DNA of 64,000 bases from an uncultured Oscillospiraceae bacterium (lineage in GTDB: Bacteria > Bacillota > Clostridia > Oscillospirales > Oscillospiraceae): assembly GCA_910587505.1 (NCBI GenBank), contig CAJULD010000009.1:24452-88451 (forward strand). The letters run 5' to 3'. Positions 19,453 to 27,440 of this stretch are shown here, in pieces. Made by a program: the position numbers and the translations under genes. How positions within the stretch are numbered: position 1 is the stretch's first letter; each line of letters begins with the position of its first letter. Under the pieces are notes generated by a model, which made no database searches, was not told the DNA's origin, and was given only the letters and a program-made list of their open reading frames with translations.

Positions 19453-20625
19453 TTATCCCTTATACTCTCTGACAAACTCATACAGTGCCACCAGATTCTC
19501 ACGCTTCGCGTCATTGCGGAAGGAGAGGATCTTGTCCGTGGACAGGATGAACCCGCCGTCCTGCCCCAGATCGTTAATCAGCCGTTTCGCGTAATCGATC
19601 ACCTGCTCCCTGGTACCGCTGCCAAGCAGGGAGATGGGGATGCCGCCGCAGATACAGGCGTTGGGCAACTCCCGGCGGACCTCGTAGGGATCGTCGATTT
19701 CCAGGTGCAGGCACAGCATTCCCTTCGGGTACTCCCTGAAGTGATGAATAAACCGCTTAATGTCGCTCTGGATAAAGATATACATGGTTTTTCCCGTCTC
19801 CGCCAGCGCATCCAGCCCCTGCTTCATCCAGGGCCAGTAGAACCTGTCAAACTGGGAAGAACTGAGGATGCTGTGGGTCAGCATGCCGCCCTGACAGTCA
19901 AAGGCGAAGTTCAAATCCTGGCCGGGGTCGCTCCGGATCTGCCGGATGGCCGGATAGATCTCCTTTTCCGCGTACATTTCGATCACCCTGAGCATCCCCT
20001 GGGGATTTCTGCGGGCATCGATGCCCGTACCAGCTATGCCGCGGAACTTATTGACGATGTTCTCATGGCCGGAGCCGGAAATGGCGTACCTGGCCAGGGC
20101 GGGAACGCCGTATTCCTCCCTGAGCGCGGCGTTCATTCTGGCGCCGAAGGCAAAATAATCCCGCATTCCCTGAATCAGCTTCTGTATTTCCTCTTTGGTG
20201 GAGTGGCTGAGCATGGGAAATCTTCTCGGCAGCGCCCTGGTCCAGATGAATCGGACCCGGTCCTCCGCCAGCTCGTCATATTCGTCCGGATTCATGATGA
20301 CCATGTCCGGCGCGTTCAGGGACCCGTTGACATCGTCAATGACGTAGCGGGGCCTGGTCCATCCCTGGATGATCTGGAACCCGTTGCGGGTTCCCACATC
20401 GCGGACGAGGTCGCACTGATACAGCTCCTGATGCCCCCGGACCACCTTTTCCATTTTTTCGTAATCATAAATCGCCTCGCTGAGGGAATAGCCCTGATCC
20501 ATGATCTTCCAGGTGAAGGTGTTGTCCAGGATCGGCGTCCGTTTGGGCGCTCCCTTCATGGCAACCGCTTCCCGGACCAGCTGGATGCGCTCCTGCTCCA
20601 GTGCTTTCGCCTGTTCCCTGTTCAA
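19453..20625 (-). CDS. Uroporphyrinogen-decarboxylase-fold corrinoid methyltransferase
   Basis: The protein has 390 residues. The TIM-barrel family is shown by the C-terminal half: FAFDCQGGMLTHSIL, FYWPWMKQGLDALAETGKTMYIFIQ, FREYPKGMLCLHLEIDD, CICGGIPISLLGSGTREQVID and FILSTDKILSFRNDAKRENL. This fold is used by corrinoid methyltransferases such as MtaA and CmuA as well as by HemE. The H-x-C zinc motif of MtaA is not obvious here (IFIQSD stands at that place), although a C-x-C-G-G is present. The start is TTG at 20625, 9 bases after GGGGG; no ATG fits. I infer that it is the substrate methyltransferase of the cluster; the substrate is unknown. Confidence 0.85.
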   Translation of the reverse strand: MNREQAKALEQERIQLVREAVAMKGAPKRTPILDNTFTWKIMDQGYSLSEAIYDYEKMEKVVRGHQELYQCDLVRDVGTRNGFQIIQGWTRPRYVIDDVNGSLNAPDMVIMNPDEYDELAEDRVRFIWTRALPRRFPMLSHSTKEEIQKLIQGMRDYFAFGARMNAALREEYGVPALARYAISGSGHENIVNKFRGIAGTGIDARRNPQGMLRVIEMYAEKEIYPAIRQIRSDPGQDLNFAFDCQGGMLTHSILSSSQFDRFYWPWMKQGLDALAETGKTMYIFIQSDIKRFIHHFREYPKGMLCLHLEIDDPYEVRRELPNACICGGIPISLLGSGTREQVIDYAKRLINDLGQDGGFILSTDKILSFRNDAKRENLVALYEFVREYKG

Positions 20626-20671
20626 TTCGTCGTTCCCCCTTTTTAACTCTGTTCTTCGACTGAAAGTCTGC

Positions 20672-20748
20672 GTGTCAAAAAAGTGGCGCAGCCACTTTTT
20701 TGAGTAGAGATTCGCTTCGCGTAAAGTGTTTTTTCCCGTGGGCCGGCC
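20672..20748. repeat. Dispersed repeat family 1, copy B (internally shortened)
   Basis: CGTGTCAAAAAAGTGGCGCA and its hairpin partner are followed directly by TTCGCTTCGCGTAAAGTG and CCCGTGGGCCGGCC. Compared with the copy at 52781, a central block of about 60 bases between two TTCGC words is missing, as expected from slippage or recombination between the short repeats. Confidence 0.75.
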
Positions 20749-20764
20749 TCCGGTTCTCCTTCTC

Positions 20765-21046
20765 TCAGTGCTTTTTTCTTTTCCGTTTGCCCCGCCCGGA
20801 GCCCGCCGCCTGCCCGTTTCGCCGCATATCCTCCATCCGGACGGCCTTGATATAAGTACAGAACCGCTCAACGAAAATTGACGTGACAAAAATGATTCCC
20901 ATCATCAGAAAGCCTGCCATCCGTCTGTCCGGGATCAGCGCCGCCACCAGAAACGCGGCGATTGGACCCAAGACCGTGACGGCCGCGCTGCATTTCGCGT
21001 GGGGCAGGCGCAACGCCACTTTGACTGTCTCCCGGAATCCCATCAT
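20765..21046 (-). CDS. Small membrane protein of the methyltransferase cluster
   Basis: The protein has 93 residues from MMGFRETVKVALRLPHAKCS. Two hydrophobic segments (VTVLGPIAAFLVAALIP near 24-40 and MAGFLMMGIIFVTSIFVE near 43-60) are followed by a strongly basic tail ending GRGKRKRKKH. GGAGG lies 8 bases before the ATG. It sits between the second corrinoid-protein gene and the URO-D gene on the same strand. No family is recognised. A membrane anchor or transporter accessory is conceivable but unproven. Confidence 0.65.
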   Translation of the reverse strand: MMGFRETVKVALRLPHAKCSAAVTVLGPIAAFLVAALIPDRRMAGFLMMGIIFVTSIFVERFCTYIKAVRMEDMRRNGQAAGSGRGKRKRKKH

Positions 21047-21065
21047 TTCAAAACCTCCCCGGCGG

Positions 21066-21698
21066 CTATGCTTCCGCCCACGCCTTACAGGTCTGGACCG
21101 TCTTCTGCGGGCTGTAGGCCCACTCGTCCGCGCCGATCATGGCGCAGACCTCCGCCGTAACGGGGGCGCCGCCGATGATGACCTTGACGTCGCGCAGTCC
21201 CGCCGCCCTGATCGCCTCGATGGTTGCTTTCATGGAGTCGATGGCCAGCGTCAGAACCCCCGAAAGAGCCACGATCCTGATGCCCTCCGCCTTCACCGCC
21301 TCAACCACCCGCTCCGGCGGAACATCGATGCCCAGATCAAGGACATCGAATCCCCCCGCCTCCAGCATCGCCTTGACAATATTTTTGCCGATGTCGTGCA
21401 AATCATCCTTTACCGTGCAGAGAATCATCCGCGTCCTGCGCGCGCCGCCGTCGCCGGAAATCAGCGCGTCCTTCAGTATGGAGACCGCCTGCGTCATCAG
21501 TTCGCCCGCGTAAATCAGATCGCCGACGAAATATTCCCCCTCCTCAAACAGCCTGCCCACGATATCCATCCCCTTCTGGCAGGCTTCCATTGCCTTTGGC
21601 GCATCCGCGCCTCCGGCAGCCATGACCGCATGGAGCTGTTCCATGACGGCCTCTTCGTCCAGGTCACCCATCAACTGCGCAATCCTGTCAAAATCCAT
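21066..21698 (-). CDS. Corrinoid-binding methyltransfer protein, copy 2
   Basis: The protein has 210 residues with the same two-domain plan as the product at 13068: a helical cap with MDIVGRLFEEGEYFVGDLIYAGE, then the B12-binding domain with KDDLHDIGKNIV (DxHxxG), LSGVLTLA and IIGGAPVTAE. It is more typical of the family than copy 1, in which the cap reads GVNNVGKRFENGEYF. It follows the MtgA-like gene by 20 bases and is probably the main methyl carrier of the leftward operon. Confidence 0.95.
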   Translation of the reverse strand: MDFDRIAQLMGDLDEEAVMEQLHAVMAAGGADAPKAMEACQKGMDIVGRLFEEGEYFVGDLIYAGELMTQAVSILKDALISGDGGARRTRMILCTVKDDLHDIGKNIVKAMLEAGGFDVLDLGIDVPPERVVEAVKAEGIRIVALSGVLTLAIDSMKATIEAIRAAGLRDVKVIIGGAPVTAEVCAMIGADEWAYSPQKTVQTCKAWAEA

Positions 21699-21718
21699 TC
21701 CCTGGTTCCCCCTTCCAA

Positions 21719-22528
21719 TTATTTCTTAACGCCGATTTTCCCCTGGCGATAAGCCCGGTTATATTTTCGTCCGCCTTTGTCGGCCATGCAAAGCGCCTCG
21801 CAGGCATAGATCGTGCTCATCATATCGATGCTGCAGGGATCCATGATGGCGGAATCCAGCCCCGCGCGGAGCGCATAGGCCATGCAGTTGGCATTGATGT
21901 ACTTCCGCGCCGGCATGTCGAAGCTGATGTTGCTGACAGCGCCCGTCACCCTGACATCGGGCGCATAGGCGTGGATCTCCCTGATGCAGCGCTCGAAATC
22001 CCGCATGGAGGAAGGCACTGTGGCCAGCGCCATGACGCAGGGGTCAATGTGGAGATTTTTCAGCTTCACCCCGTACCGGTCCGCCTTATCGATGATCCTC
22101 CTGGCAATATCGACCTTCTTTCCGGGATCGGCCGGAATTCCGTCCTGATCGCAGGTCAGACCCACGACCTGCCAGTCCGTCCCCGCGATGAGCGGGAAAA
22201 TCGTCTCGCATTTTGTCCCTTCCTCGTTGACGGAATTGACCATTCCCGGTTTTTTCACCCGCCCCTCCTCCAGAATCCGCTTCAGCAGCAGCGCGTTTGG
22301 ACTGTCGATGCACAGCGGCGTATCGGTAGCCTCCTGCATCGTGTCAATCAGCCACTTCATCGCCTCATACTCCAACTCCGGGACCGTGCCGGGGGCGCAG
22401 TCCAGGAAATGCGCCCCCGCCTCCGTCTGGGCCACAGACCGCTGGCGGATCAGCTCCGCGTCCCGGTCCGCAATTGCCTTTTTTATGGACGGAATGGCGC
22501 CATTGATTTTTTCGCCGATGATAATCAT
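21719..22528 (-). CDS. Methyltetrahydrofolate:corrinoid methyltransferase (MtgA/AcsE-like)
   Basis: The protein has 269 residues and a pterin-binding (DHPS-like) TIM barrel: MIIIGEKINGAIPSIKKAI, FLDCAPGTVPELEYEAMKWL, PLCIDSPNALLLKRIL, MVNSVNEEG, IDPCVMALAT and TGAVSNISFDMPAR. These match the MtgA/AcsE family, which passes methyl groups between corrinoid protein and tetrahydrofolate. First gene of the leftward operon, with its promoter at 22581-22609. It gives the pathway its exit: methyl-THF can feed the Wood-Ljungdahl pathway or one-carbon metabolism. The C-terminal tail is basic (GGRKYNRAYRQGKIGVKK). Confidence 0.92.
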   Translation of the reverse strand: MIIIGEKINGAIPSIKKAIADRDAELIRQRSVAQTEAGAHFLDCAPGTVPELEYEAMKWLIDTMQEATDTPLCIDSPNALLLKRILEEGRVKKPGMVNSVNEEGTKCETIFPLIAGTDWQVVGLTCDQDGIPADPGKKVDIARRIIDKADRYGVKLKNLHIDPCVMALATVPSSMRDFERCIREIHAYAPDVRVTGAVSNISFDMPARKYINANCMAYALRAGLDSAIMDPCSIDMMSTIYACEALCMADKGGRKYNRAYRQGKIGVKK

Positions 22529-22580
22529 GAAAAGCTTTCCTCCCCTGTTCTACATAGTTGCACCATTTATCTGTATCTCT

Positions 22581-22609
22581 AGTATAGACAAGAATGTTAT
22601 ACTTGTCAA
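22581..22609 (-). promoter_or_regulatory. Promoter and operator of the corrinoid methyltransferase operon
   Basis: On the minus strand TTGACA (22609-22604) and TATACT (22586-22581) are spaced 17 bases apart. The operator motif TATAGACAAGAA-TG-TTATA (22583-22601, plus-strand reading) fills the space between the two hexamers and includes the perfect inverted repeat GACAAG (22587-22592) / CTTGTC (22602-22607). The same motif is found at 13960-13978. Confidence 0.8.
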
Positions 22610-22778
22610 GACCTTTATTCAACTTGAACAGAAATTGCAGAAATTTTTTCAGAAAATTACCGCCAATAAACAAAAGAGCAATTCACGCCGTTCTCATAAA
22701 GAGGGGCACAGTGGGAAAAGGGTGATAAAACCGAAAGGGCTGCGGGAAAATGGCAGAGATCGAAGGCCTCATCATCAG

Positions 22779-22859
22779 CATGTATCCTCCAGAGTTTTTT
22801 AACCAAATTCCTGCTTTTAAAATCGCTTCTCCGCTTTCCGGTTCCCCTCCCTGTTTCAT
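22779..22859 (-). repeat. Dispersed repeat family 3, copy 1 (81 bp)
   Basis: On the minus strand this block runs from one ATG to another: it starts ATGAAACAGGG, contains AAAGCAGGAATTTGGT and ends CTGGAGGATACATG. A diverged copy with the same landmarks is at 54886-54967. The region 22610-22960 otherwise holds no gene I can support. Confidence 0.6.
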
Positions 22860-22889
22860 GCGCTGGCCGTGAAGCCTCTCTCCGGGGGC

Positions 22890-22918
22890 TTGCCATCTTT
22901 CCCCGCCCATGATACAAT
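22890..22918 (+). promoter_or_regulatory. Promoter of the GH3 gene
   Basis: TTGCCA (22890-22895) and TACAAT (22913-22918), spacing 17, 41 bases before the ATG. Confidence 0.65.
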
Positions 22919-22959
22919 AGGCCTGCAATCCGATACGGAGGAAGGGGCGGGAACGGACG

Positions 22960-24282
22960 ATGAACCGGGGAAAATATGGCAGGCCTGCAAGATGGCCTTA
23001 TATACTGATCGCTGCCCTGCTGGCGCTGGCAACTGGCGCGGCGGCGTTCCTGTGGACGCACCGGGAGCCGGAGGAGACAGAGCCCGTCTCCGCGCCGGTT
23101 ATTCCGGAGGACATTTCGGAACCCGTCCCTGAGCCGGAGCCAATCCCTGCGCCCGCTCCCGCGCCGGAGCCGGAAAAACCGGAGCCGGAACCCGATCCGG
23201 CGGAGCGGCTGCTGGCGGAGATGAGCCTGCGGGAGAAGATATGCCAGCTGTTCATCGTCAGTCCGGAGTCCATCACCGGCGTAACCGCGGTCACCGCCGC
23301 GGGGGACACTACCCGGGAGGCGCTGGAGACCTATCCGGTGTGCGGCTTCCTGTACGCAAAAAAGAACATGGTCTCTCAGGAGCAGTTGCGGACCATGCTG
23401 ACCAGCGCCCGGAGCTTTACCCGCATTCCGCTGCTCTTCACCTGCGACGAGGAGGGCGGACGGGCAAACCGCCTGATGGGCAGCGTGGGGACCACCTGGT
23501 TCGGCCCCATGCTGCGCTATAAGGATCAGGGGCCCGATGTGGCCCGTGAAAATGCCCGGACCATCGGCGCGGACATGGCCTCCTGCTGCTTCAACATGAA
23601 TTTTGCACCGGTGGCGGACGTATGGTCCAATCCGGACAACAGGGTCATCGGCAACCGGGCCTACAGCGACAGCTTCCAGCAGGCCGCGGAGCTGGTGGCG
23701 GCGGCGGTGGAGGGCTTCCACGAGGGCGGCGTGGCCTGTACGCTCAAACATTTCCCCGGACACGGGGACACCTCCGCCGACAGCCATTACGGCTCAGTCT
23801 ACGTTCACAAAACGCTGGACGAGCTGCGGCAGGCGGAGCTGCTTCCCTTCCAGGCGGGCATCGACGCCGGGGTGGACGCCGTCATGATGGGGCATCTGAT
23901 TCTGGACCAGGTGGACGGACAGCCGGCGCTGTTTTCCCATGCGATTGTGACGGAGCTGCTCCGGGAGGAGATGGGGTTTGACGGCGTGGTTATCACCGAC
24001 AGCCTGGAAATGCAGGCAATGACGGATTTCTATGGCAGCGGGGAGATTGCCGTCTCCGCCGTTCAGGCCGGCGTGGACATCCTGCTGTGCCCCATGGATC
24101 TGGACGCGTCCATCGAGGCGCTGACCCAGGCGGTGGAAAGCGGCGAGATCACCCTGGAGCGGCTGGAAGAAAGCGTACTGCGCATTCTGCGGCTCAAGCT
24201 GGAACGGGGCATACTGGAGGACGCAGGCCCGGAGACGGCTCAGGCTGACGCAGCGGAAAATACGGAGGAGGCCTGGGAGTAA
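22960..24282 (+). CDS. Secreted or membrane-anchored glycoside hydrolase family 3 (beta-N-acetylhexosaminidase-like)
   Basis: The protein has 440 residues. Residues 12-33 form a signal anchor (RWPYILIAALLALATGAAAFLW). A Pro/Glu-rich linker (residues 38-80, many PEPEP units) then leads into a GH3 domain with LTCDEEGG-like FTCDEEGGRANRL, NFAPVADVWSNP, the NagZ-type KHFPGHGDTSADSHYG (residues near 265, with the conserved His-Asp general-acid pair of bacterial NagZ enzymes) and VVITDSLEMQAM, whose Asp is the nucleophile. It probably removes N-acetylglucosamine from peptidoglycan fragments outside the cell. GGAGGAAGGGG precedes the ATG. It stands alone between two convergent or divergent blocks. 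Confidence 0.92.
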   Translation: MNRGKYGRPARWPYILIAALLALATGAAAFLWTHREPEETEPVSAPVIPEDISEPVPEPEPIPAPAPAPEPEKPEPEPDPAERLLAEMSLREKICQLFIVSPESITGVTAVTAAGDTTREALETYPVCGFLYAKKNMVSQEQLRTMLTSARSFTRIPLLFTCDEEGGRANRLMGSVGTTWFGPMLRYKDQGPDVARENARTIGADMASCCFNMNFAPVADVWSNPDNRVIGNRAYSDSFQQAAELVAAAVEGFHEGGVACTLKHFPGHGDTSADSHYGSVYVHKTLDELRQAELLPFQAGIDAGVDAVMMGHLILDQVDGQPALFSHAIVTELLREEMGFDGVVITDSLEMQAMTDFYGSGEIAVSAVQAGVDILLCPMDLDASIEALTQAVESGEITLERLEESVLRILRLKLERGILEDAGPETAQADAAENTEEAWE

Positions 24283-24299
24283 TCCCTGGCCTCCTCCGT
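24262..24299. terminator. Hairpin overlapping the GH3 stop codon
   Basis: ACGGAGGAGGCC and GGCCTCCTCCGT pair, extended by GGGA/TCCC around GTAA. No T-run follows on either strand; it separates the convergent GH3 and ygfK genes. Confidence 0.55.
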
Positions 24300-24332
24300 C
24301 CAACATTCCCCGGTTGTGAATGCGGGTGGTTC

Positions 24333-27284
24333 TTAAATCAGATACCGATACCTCGTCAGCACGGTATAGATCAGGATCTCAATCTCCGCCGGCAGATCGT
24401 TGGTTTCATCCAGGTCGATTTCCGCCGTCTTTCCGTCCAGCCTCACCAGCACCCTGCTTCCGTCCAGCGGCAGAAAGCCCGGATTCTTCCCGCTCCCGTC
24501 GAAGCCCGCCCGGTCGTGAAACAGGGTAAACTTATCCCGGTAGGGCGCGCTGTCATAGGGGCAGAACGCCTGGCAGTTGCCGCACTCGTTGCACATCCGG
24601 TCCACATGGAGGATCTGGGCCCGGCCGTCGGGCAGCTTTATCACCACGTTGGCCCGGTTGGGACACACGTCCGCGCAGGTCTGGCATACCACGTTGCAGC
24701 TCAGGCACCGCTCGCCCTCCCGTTTGGCGGACTCGCAGAGGATGCCCTTTCTCGCAATGGCCTCCTCCCTTCCGGCGCAGGCATGGCAGGGAATCTCTGT
24801 CTCGTGCTTCGCGCCAATGACCGCCTCCGCGAAGGCCGCAGCGTCGGCGATGCCCTCCACCACCGTGGCGGGCCCCCGGAACACGTCGCCGCCGGTGTAG
24901 ACGTTTTCCAGATTGGTCCTGAAGTCGGGACAGCCCCGGCTGTCCGTCTCAATCCCGCAGGCGGACAGAGCCTCTGCGTCCACCTTCTCCCCCACGGCGG
25001 AGATTACGGTGTCGCAGGGAATCTCCACGGTTTCCTCCGTCTCCACCGGAGAGCGGCGCCCGGAGGCGTCCGGCTCGCCCAGACGCATTTTCCGGCAGAC
25101 CAGCTTTCCGTCCTTCTGCTCCACCGGGGACACCAGCTCCAGGAACCGCACGCCGTCGGCCATGGCCAGCTCCAGCTCCTCCGCGTCGGCGGGCATGTAT
25201 TTTCTGGTACGGCGGTAAACCAGGGTGCTGCTCAACCCGCCCGCCCGAAGGGCCAGCCGGGCGGCGTCCATGGCGGTATTGCCGCCGCCCACCACGGCCA
25301 CATGTCCCAGCGTCTCCCGCTTCCCGGCCTTCACGTCCCGCATCCAGGCGATGACGGGCTTCACATTGCCGGAGATGCGCAGATTTCCGGCCTTCCACGC
25401 GCCGATGGCAAAGAAGATGTGGGTATATCCCTGCTTCTTCAGCTCATCCACACAGGGAGCGAGGGTGTTCAGCTTCACCTCCACCCCCATTTTCTTCATG
25501 AGGGCCGCGTCCTTCTCAATGGCCTCATCGCTGATGCGGAAGGAAGGGATTACATGGCGCACCACGCCGCCCAGGGCGGCCTCCTTCTCAAAGAGGGTCA
25601 CAGGAATTCCCGCCCGGCCGCAGAAGTAAGCCGCCGCCATGCCGGTGGGACCGCCGCCGATGACGGCAGCCTTCCTGCCATCCGTGACGGGCGCGGCGGG
25701 CCTGAGAGAAGGCAGCACCCTGTCATAGCCCCTCCGCGCCGCCGCCAGCTTGGTATCCCGGATCTGGACGGAGCGGTCATAGAAATTCCGGGTGCACCTG
25801 TCCATACAGTGGTGGGCGCAGATGGTCCCCGTGATGAAGGGCAGCGGATTCTTTTCCAGAATCACCGTCAGCGCCTCGTCATACCTGCCCTGACGGCAGA
25901 GCTCGATATATTCCGGGATGTCCTGTCCGATGGGGCAGCCGCCCTTACAGGGAGCGGTGAAGCAGTCGATAAGGGGCGCCTTCCCGCAGAGCTTCCGCCT
26001 GGGCAGGGGCTTGACGGCCTTGACATGGTACCGGTCCCGCCGGATGGAGAGAGCCAATGCCTCCGTCTGCTCCACATCCACTCTGGTAAAGGGCTCGAAT
26101 TTCAGTGTTTCCAGCTTCTCGCCGATCTGCCTGAACCGCTGGTAGCCGCCGGGCTTCAGCACGGTGGTGGCCATGGTGACGGGCCAGATGCCGCACCGGA
26201 AGAGCCGGTCGATGTTGAAGGCGTCCGCGCCGCCGGAGTAACTCAGGCGCAGCCGGCCGTCAAACTCCCTGCCAATCCGCCGGGCCATTTCGATGGTCAG
26301 GGGGAACAGGCTCTTGCCGGCCATGTACATCTCCTCGCTGGGCAGCTCGTTTCGCTTTACGTCCACGGGGAAGGTGTTGCTGAGCTTCAATCCGAATTCC
26401 AGGCCGTTCTTTTCCGCCAGAGCCAGCAGGCGGCGGAACATGGGAATGGCGTCCGCATATTGCAGGTCCTCGTTAAAGTGGTGCTCATCGAAGGCAATGT
26501 AGTCGTAGCCCATCCCGTCCAAAATGTCGCGGGCGGACTGGTATCCCAGAATGGTGGGGTTGCACTTGACAAAGGTGTGCAGATGCTTCTCCGCAATCAG
26601 GTAGGTGGCGATGCGCTCGATTTCATCCGGCGGACAGCCGTGGAGGGTGGAGACGGTGACGCTGCCGGAGATCCGGGGGCCGATGCCGTCGATGAAGGCG
26701 GCTTCTCCGGGGAACATCTCCCGAAGCACCTGCCTGCACTCCTGGAAAACGGGAGTGCGGGAGGCATCCATCATCTCGTTGAGGTACCTGTCGATCCCGG
26801 GCCCCTGAATGCCCTCCAGGTCATAGCCCACGGACATATTGAAGACAAAGCCCTCCGGGTCGCCCAGGCCGTAGACTCTGGCCATGATCTTGCAGGCGAA
26901 CCAGGCCTTCACATATTCCTCATAGGCCTGGGGCACGTACAGCTCCGTGGACCACTCGCAGTTATAGCACTCGTCCTCCGCCAGAATGCAGGGACGGTTG
27001 ATGCAGGCGGCCAGCTCCGCCCCGTCCATCTTCTGAACGGTTTTCAGCTCGAAAAACCGGGCCCCGGCAAAGTAGGCGGCGACGATGTTCTGGGCCAGCT
27101 GGGTATTGGGGCCCGCGGCGGGGCCAAAGGGGGTCTCGATCCTCTCGCCGCCGAAGATGGGGAGGGATTTCTCCCCCGCCACGCAGGGGCGGTAAACGCC
27201 GAAGACAGAATTTTCTCTTTCGTACTCGGTGGTGAGCCAGTTCATCAGCTGCTTGAAGGGAATGGGGATCATCAGTTCAGACAT
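24333..27284 (-). CDS. ygfK: YgfK-type Fe-S flavoprotein (annotated in databases as putative selenate reductase subunit)
   Basis: The protein has 983 residues. Residues 1-430 are a dihydroorotate-dehydrogenase-like barrel (GERIETPFGPAAGPNTQLAQN, FELKTVQKMDG). From about 440 there is a dicluster Fe-S domain (CFTAPCKGGCPIGQDI, ICAHHCMDRC), then a two-dinucleotide oxidoreductase as in the small subunit of glutamate synthase (VIGGGPTGMAAAYFC and VVGGGNTAMDAARLA). The last 120 residues hold ferredoxin-like clusters (CNVVCQTCADVCP, CNECGNCQAFCP). It probably moves electrons between NAD(P)H, flavin and an unknown acceptor in purine or xanthine-type catabolism. ssnA lies upstream on the same strand, the usual partner. 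Confidence 0.92.
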   Translation of the reverse strand: MSELMIPIPFKQLMNWLTTEYERENSVFGVYRPCVAGEKSLPIFGGERIETPFGPAAGPNTQLAQNIVAAYFAGARFFELKTVQKMDGAELAACINRPCILAEDECYNCEWSTELYVPQAYEEYVKAWFACKIMARVYGLGDPEGFVFNMSVGYDLEGIQGPGIDRYLNEMMDASRTPVFQECRQVLREMFPGEAAFIDGIGPRISGSVTVSTLHGCPPDEIERIATYLIAEKHLHTFVKCNPTILGYQSARDILDGMGYDYIAFDEHHFNEDLQYADAIPMFRRLLALAEKNGLEFGLKLSNTFPVDVKRNELPSEEMYMAGKSLFPLTIEMARRIGREFDGRLRLSYSGGADAFNIDRLFRCGIWPVTMATTVLKPGGYQRFRQIGEKLETLKFEPFTRVDVEQTEALALSIRRDRYHVKAVKPLPRRKLCGKAPLIDCFTAPCKGGCPIGQDIPEYIELCRQGRYDEALTVILEKNPLPFITGTICAHHCMDRCTRNFYDRSVQIRDTKLAAARRGYDRVLPSLRPAAPVTDGRKAAVIGGGPTGMAAAYFCGRAGIPVTLFEKEAALGGVVRHVIPSFRISDEAIEKDAALMKKMGVEVKLNTLAPCVDELKKQGYTHIFFAIGAWKAGNLRISGNVKPVIAWMRDVKAGKRETLGHVAVVGGGNTAMDAARLALRAGGLSSTLVYRRTRKYMPADAEELELAMADGVRFLELVSPVEQKDGKLVCRKMRLGEPDASGRRSPVETEETVEIPCDTVISAVGEKVDAEALSACGIETDSRGCPDFRTNLENVYTGGDVFRGPATVVEGIADAAAFAEAVIGAKHETEIPCHACAGREEAIARKGILCESAKREGERCLSCNVVCQTCADVCPNRANVVIKLPDGRAQILHVDRMCNECGNCQAFCPYDSAPYRDKFTLFHDRAGFDGSGKNPGFLPLDGSRVLVRLDGKTAEIDLDETNDLPAEIEILIYTVLTRYRYLI

Positions 27285-27440
27285 GTTTTCTCTCCTTTCC
27301 GCGCCCTTCGGGCACGGTCAAATTCCAACCGGCGGCCCTGCGTGCCGCGACCGCCTGTTACGCTCCGTTGCATCCGGGGCCTCCGGCCCCGGAAATCGAC
27401 TCGGGAAGAATCCGCCTTTCGCGCCCGCAGGGCGCAAAGA

